Positions 45,530 through 59,360 of a stretch of 64,000 nucleotides of DNA are shown in pieces. A program made the position numbers and the translations under genes. The notes beneath the pieces were generated by a model. The model saw nothing but the letters and a program-made list of their open reading frames with translations, searched no databases and was not told where the DNA came from. Each line of letters begins with the position of its first letter. Position 1 is the stretch's first letter. The stretch comes from Verticillium longisporum (taxonomy: Eukaryota; Ascomycota; Sordariomycetes; Glomerellales; Plectosphaerellaceae), in assembly GCA_019188255.1 (NCBI GenBank), contig JAETXT010000011.1, positions 2,728,001 to 2,792,000 on the forward strand, in the 5' to 3' direction.

Positions 45530-47454
45530 TCAGGGTATCGGATGGCCACTGGATCCCGTTTCCGTGGAGCCGTCACCTTCAATCGTTTTGCGCCAATGTT
45601 CTGGCAAGCAGACGCATACCAACGTGGGCGCCTTGTTCTCGCCGCTGGCGGGTGGTGATGTGTCGCGTCCGCGGGCTGATGTGCTGGTAACGCCGCTGTC
45701 TCGCTGTGCTTGTCGTCGGGCGTCCCACTCGTCGGCGCGCTCGTCCATCATGACACCTGTCGCCCAGCCATCGTCCCAGATGCCCACCACTTTGAGCATG
45801 TCGCCCCGTTCTAGCGAGAACTCGTCATTGGCTCGAGGTTGGTAGGCCCACAGCACGGCAACCCTATCGCCCGGGTGAATGTCGTCAGACGAGTAGTAGT
45901 CCTTGAAGAATGGCAGTTGCTCGGATTGTTGACTCGCCATGCCCTGGGGAGAAGACATGCCGCCCGCACTAGTCGGGGATTGCGGGTCTTCGCCTGCCAG
46001 GACCGAGCTGCTTGATAAGGAACCGTGCCTCCTGGTGGGGGGCGGGCGCAGAACACCCATTCCGGTGCGGCCATCGGAACCCGGGCTGCTGCCAAAGTCG
46101 GAGGATGAATTGTCGTCTCTACCACGGCCTGCCATGTACCCAGCGCCGGCACCTGCCGCGGCTGCCAGGCCCGTGTGGCGACCCCCGCTCGGCGATGAGT
46201 CCGAAGTACCCTCGAGAGCCGACATGCGTGCGATGCGACCGCCGGGCAGAACGTCAAACCCAGGAGCAGCGGCGGGCGCGCCCGTCTTCTCTGCCAAAGG
46301 ACCTTGTCTTGAGGGCGAGGGCTGGTTGAAGACACTCCCATTATGGCTGTCGTTCCTTCTGCGGCGGCGTCGCAGGCAAACAATGCAGAGGAAAATGAGA
46401 CCTGCGATGAGGATGAGGCCCACAATAGAACCAATAACAATTCCAGCAATGGCACCGCCGGAGAGACCACCGCCGCTTCCGCTGTCATTACCGTCATCCG
46501 ATGGTGCCGAAGTACTGCTGGTGCTGGAAGTAGGTGAAGATGTCGGCGGCGTGAACGTCATGGAAGGGACCAAGGAGGGGAGGACAACATCGGCGCATCT
46601 GTTGTCGACATCCGAGTTATAACAGCAAGTATCCGTAGAGTTGATGCCACCGGATGCGCAGTAAGAGCAAAGACCGATAGTACTGTTGCCGTAACCGCAG
46701 TTGTTTGGTTCGTTGGCCACGCCTTGCACACAATTGGCAGTCGAAAGAGAGCCAGGCGGAATGTAGCAGTTTGTGAAGTCGGCTCGGATCAGGGAGATCA
46801 AATCATTGCTCGGGTTGGGGCAGAGGTTTCGATCGGATGTGATCAGCGCTTCGCTTTGCGCGTAGAACGCCTAGAACTCGTCAGCACAAAGCTTGTTGAA
46901 TAGAGCCGCAGCAATGGGCGCTTACGCAAGTGTCCGCACACAGTGGCGGCGCATCATCGCCCGCCAAGTTGCAGGCCTGAATGGAGTTTTGCACAATGGC
47001 ATTGCAGATGACCGAGGTTGTGAAACGTGGGTACAGCTCATTGGTGTTTCTCAGGTCGATGTTGCCGCATCCAAAATTTTGGGCGAATCTGAGCAGGAGG
47101 GTTAGTCATTTTGCTGTGGTTACGCGACTTTACTTGTCAGACTTACTTCTGCTGCACATAGGTCGTCCGGATGTAGGATCCCATTTGCTGATCGAAGGTC
47201 TCTCGACTGGAAACGAAGGGCAGGAAAGGGAAAATGTCTGCCACAAAGCCAGTCGTCGCGACAGAGGCGGACTGGAATGCCGGGCACATCTTGGAGCCTT
47301 GAAGTGAGACACATTGGCCGTTGCCTTGCGCAGAAACCACGAGGGGGGCGGATAGCAGAGACAGCAGAATTCCGGTGGTCGTCGATTGGGACCGAGTGTC
47401 GCGGCTCGAACGCGAGCGTCTCGCCGAGGGAGCGGCGCCTCGAGAAACCGCCAT
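45530..47454 (-). CDS. Single-pass membrane protein with cysteine-rich ectodomain and C-terminal SH3 domain (Fus1-like architecture)
   Basis: Three exons (47147-47454, 46926-47088, 45530-46870), about 603 residues. A signal/anchor start (GILLSLLSAPLVVSAQ) leads to a Cys-rich extracellular part (VSLQGSKMCPAF, NFGCGNIDLRN, ICNAIVQNSIQACNLAG, CVQGVANEPNNCGYGN). A Ser/Thr/Pro stalk, one transmembrane helix (about 295-318; AGIVIGSIVGLILIAGLIFL) and a basic stop-transfer RRRRRR follow, then a disordered cytoplasmic tail. The SH3 domain (about 495-545) has ALYDY-type VAVLWAYQPRANDEFSLERG and WDDGWATGVM. The protein ends with the short motif LVCVCLPEHWRKTIEGDG. Architecture resembles yeast Fus1 and its filamentous relatives, which act in cell-cell fusion and polarity; that role is inferred. 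Confidence 0.85.
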
Positions 47455-50400
47455 GGCGATGCGCGTCTTGGAGAGAAGTGTGATTGTTGAATTATAGGAG
47501 CTGATGGTCCCTGAAATGTAGAAGGTAGGCGGTAGACGTGATAGCTGGTAACCAAGAATTTCTCTGAAGACATAGGTTGGTCAATTTGATCAAGCGAAAA
47601 ATAGAGAGCGGGTTCGACATCGAATCTGGTCAACTGCCGTCGTTCCAGCCCCGGCGTGCCAGCGACGGCCTTTAGCCAAGAGCCGGCGCGTGGAAGCGTG
47701 GCAGCCACGAGTGGCGAGCGGAGGGGGGGTGTGGACGGGCAGCGACCATTCAATCCAGCGACACGACTCAAGGGTGGTATGGGAAGGTACGAACCTGGTT
47801 TCACAGCAGCAGCACGAGTATGATTAAGATATCCCGAAAAAGAGACAAAGGCAGTAATCATCCGGAGAAGAGACGCGCAGAATAACGGTGGAAAGAATGC
47901 CAGGCGACTTCTGGACGTGATTCAGCTGTTGTAGTTGCCTCTGCCTATTGCAGCGGATCCGAGGAGTCGAGGATACTGCCGCAAGTGTGGAGCTGAACGG
48001 CTGAGGAGGCGGGCATGCGCTGTCCACTGTCGGGGCTAGGTCGAGCAGCCGTCGTCGTGTTGAAATGGGGGGGGAAGAAGAATAGATCGAGAAACTGGAT
48101 GCGGGTGTTGCGCAAAGAATGGCTAACGAGTGTGTGGTGAGGGTGTACAGTGTACGATTAAGAGTAACAAAGGCGCGGATCTGGTCTAGAAGGAAGGTCG
48201 ATGGCAGCGGTGGCCGGGCGATGGGGAACCCTCCGGTCTAGTCGTCGAGGTTGAGTGAGTCGTGAGGCTGGGAGACGGAAGAGACTTGAGGCTAGCGATG
48301 GTGCGGGTATGGTTCTCTTTGTTTGTCGCTCAGAGAATTGTCGTTGACAGAAAGGGGCAACCCATGAGAGGATATCTCGCTCGCTCCAACCTCTGGCGCG
48401 CGGGATGCCACACGGTACACTTGACGAGGTCGACGGAAGGAATGCACGTCGACGACCTGACGAGACGAAACAAGACGACACAGCGGCAGCGAGAGAGAAG
48501 GGAAATGGGCTGGGTGGGCGAGATCAGAGAGAGACAGGAAAGGGTGGAGGAGGTGGTGAACGGACCAACCGAGTAGGCAAGGAAGCCCCGGACCTGATTC
48601 GGGTCCAGGAACCAGCGCCAGACGTGAGTGACAGGGGTCCTGGCCGGGGTGATGATTGGACAGCATGAGGATACGTCCAGGTGGGGCAGGTGGGTGCAGT
48701 GGTGTCGCCCCGACCTCCTCCTTTCAGGGCATGCATCCGCTACAGGATCCCCCCGTCAAGTCGGCCCTAGCCTCTGCGTCGTTACCTTCAATACACATGT
48801 CCTGACAAGCACCAGGAACCCTGAATTGAGCCCTCTTGGCCTCCGAAACGAAGCAGCGGGAGGGATAGGAGACGAAGCAAAACGCAATGCGCACACAAAG
48901 AGCGGGAGGTTCCAGCCGGCCCGCGACCGCGACGGGGCCATGTCAGGGCATGCCATGGCCCGACACAGCTTCCTGGTATTCTCGTTGACAGAGCTGTCAA
49001 TCTACAGGAGGTACCTAGCGAAGGGCTGGGCATGGGAGGCCGAGCGGTACGAGCGGTCGGTGTTCTTGGACACACAAATGTTGCACATTTGTCAGGTAAA
49101 TGATGTACTCGACATGAACAAGTGGAAGAAGGCAAGCACAAAATCGCCAGTCTGCGGGAATATCTCCTCCATTGCAAACGAAACACACAATTTCATCCCG
49201 GGGAAACAAACAGTTCCTCGATCTCTCCCTTGCCTCAGTGTATCTCAGGTCAGGTCGCCCATCTTGCTGCTAGCGGCAACAGTATGATTCGACGAGCAAT
49301 AGGACCGCCCAGGTTCCGCACAATGTGCCATACCCAGGTACTCGTATCTCCTTGAGGCGCTGGCGAGACGACTCCTATTTCTATCGGAGTGAGCATGATT
49401 GACGCGGCCTGCTTGTGTTTGTGCCTGGCGAGATGGCGGGCCTCAACAATCTCAGGTGTTTCTACAAGCTCGACATCGGTCCGTGGTGCACCACTTGATG
49501 AGAGGTACAGTTCGATTCATCGCTTCAGCAAAGGATCCTTCTTCTGCTTCAACTTCAGATTTGTCTCTTGTTATCATGATTGCACGACAGGCCCAGTCTG
49601 GCACCCGGACCTCGTCCGTGCTACCTATAACGGTCGCGATGCACAAGGCTGTGCACCCATCGTCCACACGGAAATCTCGTCTGATGTTCGCTCCCACGCT
49701 GCCGCCAGGGTCGTTTAGATTCTCAGTGGTATCAGGTTACACACCATCAGGACATCCTCCATTCCAGCAGGACGCTCGCGGAAAGCTTCAGATGGAGGCA
49801 ACATAACGACGCCCTCTGCCCTTCTCTCTGGCCTCTTCAACCCCTCAAGAGGCGGTTGAATCAGCAAATGAGGTCGGCAAGGTCGAGTGATAAACAACAA
49901 CCTGACAGAGGAGCGTCGACAAGGACCAGGGCTGGGTTCCAGGATGATCATACACGGCCACTAACGAAGAGGGACTAGCCTGGAAGAAGAAAACCCCCGG
50001 CCAGCCAAGGCCACGTTTAAGATTTGTCTTGGGTTGGCCTGCGGTTATTGGCTGAACTGTCCGGGGCTTGGGCAGAGCGAAATGACGATGCGTGTACCGT
50101 GGTATCGCTTCGTCGCGTCGCTGGTTCGCCGTCAGCCTGTCAGCCGCGAGCGCTGTCGGGTCGAACAGACGATGAGAGCCAATTTCCGCCAAGCCGCCCA
50201 ACTACCGTCGTGTTTGGTGAAAATGACGCGCTCTACGTGCGGTTCCTCGCTCCAGGGACGAAAGCCTTCGAGTCATCGGCTGCTTTATTTTCCGATCACG
50301 AAATACGGCACCTCCTGACCAAGGTAGTAGTAGTAGGCAGGAAAGTCACTGAGGTACACTGTTATATTGGGTCAAGTAAGGGACACAAACATGGACGCTC

Positions 50401-52071
50401 GGCATTACGTCGCCCCTGAGTGATGAGCATCACATTCAAGACTCGGCAGTGGCCCCATGTCTCCCATCTCGAACCCTTCCCTCGACTATCTGAGACCTGG
50501 GCAACCTGTTCGACGCGCCGTCGACGCTGTCTTGCCTGGCCAGATGCGAACCCCCTCATTTGGGCCTGCGTTGCGAGGCCCTGGGTCGTGAGCTGGCACT
50601 TCGAAACAGCGATCGCTGTAGAATTGGACCATAACAGCCAATGCTATCACCGTGATCCCTGAATCACGTCCGCGTTCCTCGTTATGCGATTCGACGGGCA
50701 AGACGCAGGGCATCTTGGAATGCAATACGGGCTTCACACGAACTTTCCTCAAATAGTTACATCGTGAGGTGGAGGGCCCTACCAGCGGCATGACATGTAT
50801 GGCAGTGTGACGTATATGTCGCCTTCATTCCTGGGAGCGAGCGACAGAACCACTGGCTTGGGTCGTGTTACCGCATGGCCTGCTGGTGGAGGCCGCAAGG
50901 TGCCATGGGGCGACTTGACAACCGGCCCTGCGTTCCCATGCCTTTCAGTCACCCCTCGGGGTCAAGGCTTGGAGGCGGCTTGCGTAGCCTGCCCACTACC
51001 TGGCCATCTGACTGACCGTCTGCGGTTTGCTGACAAGCGGGAAAGATGCCAAAATGCGGCACGGCAGAAGGAACAGCGCCCAGCACCCCTCACATCAACA
51101 AGATGGCCACCATTCGTTGCTGCGACCACGTCTTTGGGGGTCACAGCTTCGTGCTTTGCTTGGTACATGGCAGTTGTTAGTAGGTGGACAACGCGTTTGC
51201 GTCACCAGTCAATCTCTGGCACCAAGCAATCGAGCCTTCAGGTATCTTTTTATGAGCCATAAGCGAGCTGAACTCCACGGCGACCATAAAGGCCGGCGTT
51301 TTGGGAGCAGGAGCCCAAAAATAATTATTCAGCCTGCGCTCGTTCTCGGGCTCTGGCGCGTAGATTGAAACCGAGTAGGGGCGAGAGCAGTGCTCGAGGC
51401 CGAGCGTAATCGCGGGGTTTAGCGTCAGCACGGCCATCCGGCGCTTACATTGTCCGTGGTCATACTGGTTCACAGCAAACAAGGTGCCACCGACGCTGCT
51501 CATAACCACCGACCTCCGACATCACGACCAGTGACCCGCCACTTCGTCCAACTTGGACGAGCCTGGATGCCCGATGCACGCGGCGCCCGGTCCTTGAGTA
51601 GCCTGTTGCCGCATACACTGCGTGGAACTGTGTGGCACGTTCTTGTCATGTCATGGCATGGCGTAGCCAACGGGCCTGGCAACCGCCCTCTGGACTTAAC
51701 GAATCCCGACACCCGACAAAATGCGGAGGTCAGTGAAGGGGTTTCTTGATGAAGAGCTCTGGTATATAGCCTGTAGCCGTCGTCTTCCCCTGACGACGAA
51801 CTTGTCTAGACATACTGTATAGCAGCAGCGATCCCAAGCCATTCATCATTACCACGATTTCAGCCTCAATATCATCAACAACCTTTCCGTCTCCGGTGTG
51901 TCTTCTAGAACACTTCTTTCGCAGATCAGGGGCCCCTCTTGCCTGCATCTTGTACACACAAAAGGCGCAGAGGGTTGCAGTTCCGATACACCATCACGAT
52001 ATTTGTGCCGATAGTTGCATTCTCTTGGCACCTATCAGCCCTGTACTTATCCATCTTCGGGCTTCGACACC
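47455..52071. other. Gene-poor interval, 4.6 kb
   Basis: No conserved protein found on either strand. All open frames are below about 220 codons, lack domains and overlap frames on the other strand. The part near 47455-48600 is probably the long upstream region of the SH3 membrane-protein gene. Composition is host-like and not RIP-mutated. Unrecognised small or lineage-specific genes and non-coding RNAs cannot be excluded. Confidence 0.5.
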
Positions 52072-53239
52072 ATGTCTGATCAGGTGCGTCTCATCCACAA
52101 CGCCCATGGCGCGCTGACGCCCGCGACGTCTTAGCTCGTCGTCCCTGGCTTGACTAACATCATCCAGCCTCGCCCTCCATATCTCTCGCCGTTTCCTGTG
52201 GCGGGTCTCATCCCCAATACGTCCACTGATGTGCCCGTCTCCGCCGTCCTCCTCGTCTTATACCTTGCCAGCGTACTATCCAACATCCTCATCCTCCGCC
52301 AAAATAAGGGCCGGGGCCGCCCCTTTCCCTTCCAGGCCCTCCTCATCGTCTACAGCGTCTTCCGCATCGTGGCTCTCACTCTCCGCATCTCCTACGCTGC
52401 CGTGCCGGACAACATCAACCTCGCCATCGCCGCGAACATCATCTCCAATGCCGGCGTCATCGTCATCTTTGTCCTCAACCTCCTGGTCTCCCCGCGCCTG
52501 ATGCGCCGTTTCTTCGGTGTCCGTGGCGCAACAGGCTGGCGTCGCAAAATCTCCACCATTCCCTTCTTCGTCGCCATCCCCTTCCTCCCCATCATGCTCC
52601 TGACGGTCGTCAACGTCACGATCCTCACCTACTTCACCAACGACCCCAAGGTGCGCCTTGACTGCCTCACCGCCCAAAAGGTCGCCTCCGTGACCTTCGT
52701 CGTCATCGCTTTCCTGCCCGCCCCTTTGCCGCCGCCGTCGCCATCCTGTCACCCCCAACGAGGAACAGCACCACCAGCAGCAGGCCGAGAAGGAGGCGAC
52801 CGGCAGCCCTGCCGCCCGCCGTAGCTTCGCCCCCCGCGTCAACCACCCCGACGACCCAAACACCGGCACCGACCGCGGCTCCGCCCTCCTCATGGCCAAT
52901 GGCTCCGCCGTCCTGACCGTCGGCGCCGCCTACCGCACCACCTCCATCCCCAGCCCCCGTCGCATGCCCGGCGGCCCGGCCTGGTACCACGAGCGCCCGG
53001 CGTAGTATTGCTTCAACTACATGCTCGAGCTCATCGTCGTGGCCGCCTACCTCATCTTCCGCTTCGACCAGCGCTTCCGCGAGATCACGGAGGAGGAACA
53101 GGAGGCGCAGGGCACCCTCGTCGCGCCCAGCTACACTGACAGGAAAGAGAGCGGGGAGGTCGTCGCCTCCAGGGCTGATGTCGAGCAGGGTGGGCCTTCG
53201 ACCGCGGCTGCTGCTTCGAAGGACGGCGAGATTGTCTGA
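52072..53239 (+). CDS. DUF3112-type multi-helix membrane protein, frame damaged
   Basis: Exon 1 is only MSDQ (52072-52083; GTGCGT donor), and exon 2 (52168-53239) starts PRPPYLSPFPVAGLIPNTST, the typical start of this fungal seven-helix family, sometimes labelled GPCR-like. Helices include VPVSAVLLVLYLASVLSNIL, FPFQALLIVYSVFRIVALTL, NINLAIAANIISNAGVIVIF, IMLLTVVNVTILTYFT and, near the end, YMLELIVVAAYLIFRFDQRF. Function is unknown. The frame breaks near 52721-52727 and 52748-52756 (one missing base each), and an in-frame TAG stands at 53003-53005 where relatives have an aromatic residue before YCFNY. The one-base losses match others in the window, but the stop is a substitution, so the gene may be truly dead. 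Confidence is lower for the state of the gene than for its identity. Confidence 0.72.
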
Positions 53240-54318
53240 GGAGGAAACGCCGGAAGGATTGTGGCACGGGAAGGCGTTTGGCTGTTTGATACCACTCCAC
53301 ACTAGACTATAGAGAGCTCCAGCGAGCGGGGCTGCCACGATAGAGTTTTGTTTTATTCAATAATAGTTAATACATCGAAAGGCATCCCCAGTCGCAAGTC
53401 ATGACGAGCAAGCACTCGTCAGGAAAAATGGCCGACCGAAAGGCCCTACAGTAGGGGTCGGCGCTGATCTACTGGTAAACCGGAGTGCTCCATCATTTGG
53501 TGGGCCATTTTCTTTTTGTCGACCACCTGCGAGGCAATGGACATGTCAGTAGCAAAAACGCTTACCATGGCTGATGCAGGCAACCCCCAGCCCATCTTCA
53601 ATTTCCATGCTTCAGAGGTACAGACTGTAGGCGGAGGAATAATGCCAACTTGCAGACCCTTTAGGAGTCTGCCCACCTGTGGATTGCAGTGAGGAGATGG
53701 AACTTGTAATCTTTTTGTAACTGACGTGTTCCCAAGCGATAAGCATACAGGTTTTGCATTGGTGAAAAGAGCGCACCCAACATATGACTTGTCAATATTG
53801 GGGCCAAGTCAGGCGAATGGTCGGCCACGGGTCAGCCGACAATGCGAGCGGCTGAAAACATTGCAAGCGGCTGAAAACATTGCAGAGCAGACCAGACCAG
53901 ACCAGAGCAGCCATCTCTCATCACAATCGATCCGGCGTGATATGTAACATGACTTCTCATTAGGCATCAGCATCTTCACCTGGCGCTGCTTGTCTATGAT
54001 CCGTAGAGTATCTAGAAGTGCCGCCAACGATCATTATACGGGGTTGCCCTTGCGGTGAAACATCTACTGGTTTGCGCGAACCACACGCAGACAAAACGCT
54101 AGTGACGCTCCCATCATAGTTGGGACAGCAAATACAAGGCTCTTTTTGGGTGGATTGGAAACAAGTGCTGGCCCTTGGATTGATCCTATCATACTAGGGT
54201 GTCCGCGTACTGGCGCACGTGGCCCAAGGTCCAGCGCGTGATCATAGCCTGCACCTTTCCGTGGAGAACATGCAGAATGCTCACGAAACGACGGTATTTG
54301 GGTATACATGGGATTTGA
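53240..54318. other. Intergenic, with one orphan coding-like segment
   Basis: Between the DUF3112 gene and the PP2A gene. It contains the candidate exon at 53446-53676, two direct copies of GCGGCTGAAAACATTGCA (about 53849-53883) and a GACCA tandem. Otherwise unremarkable. Confidence 0.5.
53446..53676 (-). pseudogene. Orphan exon-like segment, family not recognised
   Basis: 76 codons open to a stop at 53446, preceded on the minus strand by a plausible acceptor (CCACAG at 53677). The translation is protein-like (LLKGLQVGIIPPPTVCTSEA, WKLKMGWGLP, SIASQVVDKKKMAHQMM). There is no ATG at its start and no convincing upstream exon, so it could be the last exon of a decayed gene. I cannot assign a function. 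Confidence 0.35.
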
Positions 54319-55641
<1,323 letters not shown>

Positions 55642-56502
55642 GTTTATTGAGGTCAATAGCTCGAGACGATTGGGGGAAAGTGCGGTGAGATGGAGCAACC
55701 GGGCGTATGCGTGTTCGTAAGCGTGATCGTCGTCAAGGACAGGGTCGTGGAGATCGTCAGCGAAGGAGATGGGAATGTGTTGCTTGGTCAGGGAGCTGAT
55801 CGCGAGGTCGGAGGGAGAGGGACGGCTTGGGGAGGTGGTGTGTAGCACTGGGACGGATCAGGGTGTGAAGACGTGGGGCAATAGCCTCGTTGAGGGGCGC
55901 CCGAGCTTTCCCCGTTGATGCTTTTAATTGGAAATGCCGATGTTGGACGGATGGGGTGCGCGACCAAAAGCGTCTTCGTCGTTGTCGTCGTAGCCTGGTT
56001 GGTTGCGAGGTCGGAATCAGGGTGAGGTGGTCGACGTTGGGTTGTTGTTGATGGAGGTAATTGGCAGGAGAAAGGATGACGAGACGGTGCGATGCAGTGC
56101 GTGTGCTGCATCAACCAAGTGTTGCTTGCTGTGAGAGATGAAGGGATGGGGCCAGGGGCGGTGGGGTTACTGAGGTACCAGCACGTGCACCATAGTGCCA
56201 CCACAATGCAAAGTCTCTCATTACCAGCGTAGCTCTGTCCTAGGAGTGAACGCAATGACCCCCCCGAACCCCTTGGTACCTGCTTTACCTCACCAGGTGG
56301 TAGGTGCATCGGTACGTCAAGGTCCCTTGGCCAAAGAACAGCTAGCTGCCTCGATCGAGCTCGAGCTCGACAGGTTGCCAATAACCCCCACGACCAAACC
56401 TCCGAGAACCGACCCCGAGTTGAAGAAGCAGCCCCTACCGACGTCATTCAAGCGTCAACACTGATTCGAGCTTCTCGCGAACATGATCGTGCCCTCAACA
56501 CC
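55642..56502. promoter_or_regulatory. Shared upstream region of PP2A and the CLC channel, with a short uORF
   Basis: 861 bp between divergent starts. At 56483-56506 a seven-codon upstream frame ends in TGA overlapping the CLC ATG (ATGA), an arrangement that could lower initiation or couple it to reinitiation. No other site is named. Confidence 0.5.
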
Positions 56503-56506
56503 ATGA
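56483..56506 (+). promoter_or_regulatory. uORF overlapping the CLC start codon
   Basis: ATG at 56483, seven codons, TGA at 56504-56506 sharing bases with the main ATG at 56503. Its presence in the transcript depends on the unknown transcription start. Confidence 0.45.
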
Positions 56507-59023
56507 CGTCGCACACCACTTCCTTCACGCAGACCCCAAACCTCAGCAGTCGCCGGCCGTCCATCAGCTCGAGGTTATCGTTCGCGATTTCCACTGCCGA
56601 AGAGGGCGGGGTCACGAGGCGTAGATTGCCGGCACAACAGCAGATTGAAGAAGAGATCGCTGAAATTAAGAGATATGAGGACTTTACAACAATAGACTGG
56701 GTTCAAGATGCCGCGCAGGAACAAGCGCGCAGGAAGTCCCGGCGCCGTCGCAGGGCTGGCCTTGTCGACAACGGCATGCCCGGATGGAGGTATCGCCTGT
56801 GGGAGTCATACGACGCTGCACAAGGCTGGCTTGTTGTCACCCTGATAGGCATAGCCATTGGTCTCAACGCCGCTTTTTGAACATCATCACTGAGTGGCTG
56901 TCCGACATAAAGATGGGCTACTGTACGACCGCTTTCTACCTCAACGAGAACTTTTGCTGCTGGGGCGAGGACAATGGCTGCGACGCATGGCATCGATGGA
57001 CTGGCTTTGGGCCCGCAAACTACTTCCTCTACATCGTCTTCGCGACGATATTCGCATGCACATCGGCGACCCTTGTCAAGTCATTCGCCCCATACGCCGC
57101 AGGTTCTGGCATCTCCGAAATCAAATGCATCATTGCCGGCTTTGTGATGAAGGGCTTCCTGGGGTTCTGGACCCTGGTCATCAAGTCTGTCTGCTTGCCA
57201 CTAGCCATCGCATCGGGCCTCTCCGTAGGAAAGGAGGGTCCCAGTGTTCACTACGCCGTCTGCACGGGCAATGTCATTTCGAGGTTATTCGCAAAGTACC
57301 GGAACAACGCCTCGAAGACACGGGAGATTCTGAGTGCCTGCGCCGCGGCTGGCGTTGCTGTCGCCTTCGGAAGTCCCATTGGCGGGGTTTTGTTCTCCCT
57401 TGAGGAGATGTCCAGCTATTTCCCGTTGAAGACCCTTTGGCGAAGCTACTTCTGCGCCCTGGTTGCTGTTGCTGTCCTGGCAGCCATGAACCCCTTCCGA
57501 ACTGGCCAACTGGTCATGTTCCAGGTCAGCTATGACCGCGACTGACACTTTTTGAAACGTTGTTCTACATTGTCTTGGGTATCTTCGGCGGCCTCTACGG
57601 TGCCTTCGTCATGAAGTGGAACTTGCGGTACCAGGCATTCAGGAAGAAGTATTTGTTCAAGTATCCCGTACTCGAGGCAACTCTCCTCGCCTTTGCGACG
57701 TGCATCATCTGCTACCCAAATGTGTTTTTACGGATTGACATGACAGAGAGCATGGAGATCCTGTTCCTCGAGTGCGAGGGCGGCGAAGATTATCACGGCC
57801 TTTGTGAGAAGGAAAAGCAATGGTGGAACGTCTTCTCGCTATCTATAGCGACCGTCCTGAGAATATTCTTGGTCATTATCTCCTATGGCTGCAAAGTCCC
57901 TGCAGGCATATTCGTACCATCCATGGCCATTGGCGCTTCATTTGGGCGGACCGTGGGCATTCTGGTTGAAATGTTGTACCAGGCGAATCCGCAGAGCGTA
58001 TTCTTTGCGGCTTGCAAGCCTGACGAGCCTTGCATCACCCCTGGAACCTACGCCTTCCTCGGATCAGCTGCCGCCTTGAGTGGCATCATGCACATCACGG
58101 TCTCCGTGGTTGGCATCATGTTTGAACTCACCGGAGCCCTGACCTACATCCTGCCGACCATGATTGTGGTTGGTGTCACGAAAGCAGTCAGCGACCTTTT
58201 CGGCCACGGCGGAATCGCTGATCGCATGATTTGGTTCAGCGGGTTCCCTTTTCTCGATAACAAAGAAGAACACAATTTCGGCGTCCCTGTATCTGAGGTT
58301 ATGGGTGACTCCGTCGTCTTCTTACCCGCCGAGGGCATGGTCATCGAAGAGATTGAACAACTACTCGAAGAACACAAGTATCAAGGATTTCCCATTGTGG
58401 AAGATGCCAGGACCAAAATCTTGGCTGGCTATATCGGTCGTACCGAGTTGCAATATGCCCTTGAACGTATCAGACGAGAAAGGACCATCTTGCCTCAGAC
58501 CAAGTGCATATTCATGCAGCCATCATCGCATGGCTCACCGAACCCGAACACGCCCTCTGCATCGGCCAACGCCGACCCGACACCACCTAGCACCGTCGAT
58601 TTTAGTCGCTACATTGACAGCACCCCCGTCACTGTCCATCCCCGCCTCCAACTCGAGACGGTGATGGAGTTGTTCCGCAAGATCGGACCCCGTGTCATTC
58701 TCATCGAGTACCATGGCAAGCTCGCTGGCCTCGTGACGGTCAAAGACTGTCTCAAGTACCAATTCAAGGTCGAGGCGGCCGAAAATCCGCGCGTCGATCA
58801 TCACCTTGTGGAGGGTCAGGAGAGACTTTGGACCTTTATACGCAGAGCCGCGGGGTGGGTGTCCGGCAAGGTTTCGAGCGCTTCTGGTGGCAGGATTCGT
58901 CTGAGTTCTGTTGATGAGCCACGGAGATTTGGCGGGCCCAGCAGCAGTAGGCAGGGCACCCAGATCATGGACGGCGATGAGGACGATATCCACGATGGAG
59001 GCGTGGAGCTTGAGCACCGCTGA
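56503..59023 (+). CDS. CLC-family chloride channel/transporter with CBS domains
   Basis: Single-exon gene of about 840 residues. A basic N-terminus (QARRKSRRRRRAG) precedes the CLC membrane core. The selectivity motifs are present: GSGISEIK, GKEGPSVH (with the gating Glu), and GIFVPSMAIGASFGR, along with SPIGGVLFSLEEMSSYFPLK and AALSGIMHITVSVVGIMFEL. Two CBS domains follow (VSEVMGDSVVFLPAEGM..., then PVTVHPRLQLETVMELFRKI ... GLVTVKDCLKY). The domain set matches intracellular fungal CLCs related to yeast Gef1, which acidify or balance charge in Golgi and vacuole; location is inferred. The frame breaks twice: a missing T in the T5 run at 56874-56878 (restores LNAAFLNIITEW) and a missing G near 57541-57544 (restores YDRDWTLFETLFY). 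Both are consistent with sequence error. Confidence 0.93.
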
Positions 59024-59360
59024 TTGTGTACGATTTCACGCTTTGAAAGTTATTAGATTTGCTATCTAGGTACATTGGTTTGGGCGGCGCATCGGAATTT
59101 GTTCTACTTACGGTACTTTATTCAAAGACATACGCCAACAGTGGCATTGGTCTGTATTCGTCACCAGTGTTCTATCAGTCTTACAATTTTTAACTGTCAA
59201 CACACAGCCTGCCCTCTTTCTGATTTTGTGTCAAACGTTATCTTGTCTGTTCAGGTGCAACCAACTTCAGCTTGGTCATGATGTAGCGTAACCTAGAGCA
59301 GGTGTATGGAACCTCCTTCTTCCACATGTGCAAACACCATCAGCAGTCACATGATGTAAT
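59024..59360. other. Convergent spacer of the CLC and TMEM42-like genes
   Basis: 337 bp of 3' flanks; nothing else recognised. Confidence 0.55.

Noticed and set aside
51177..51509. 110-codon minus-strand frame in the gene-poor interval
   Set aside because: Partly protein-like, but without family resemblance, splice context or conservation evidence.
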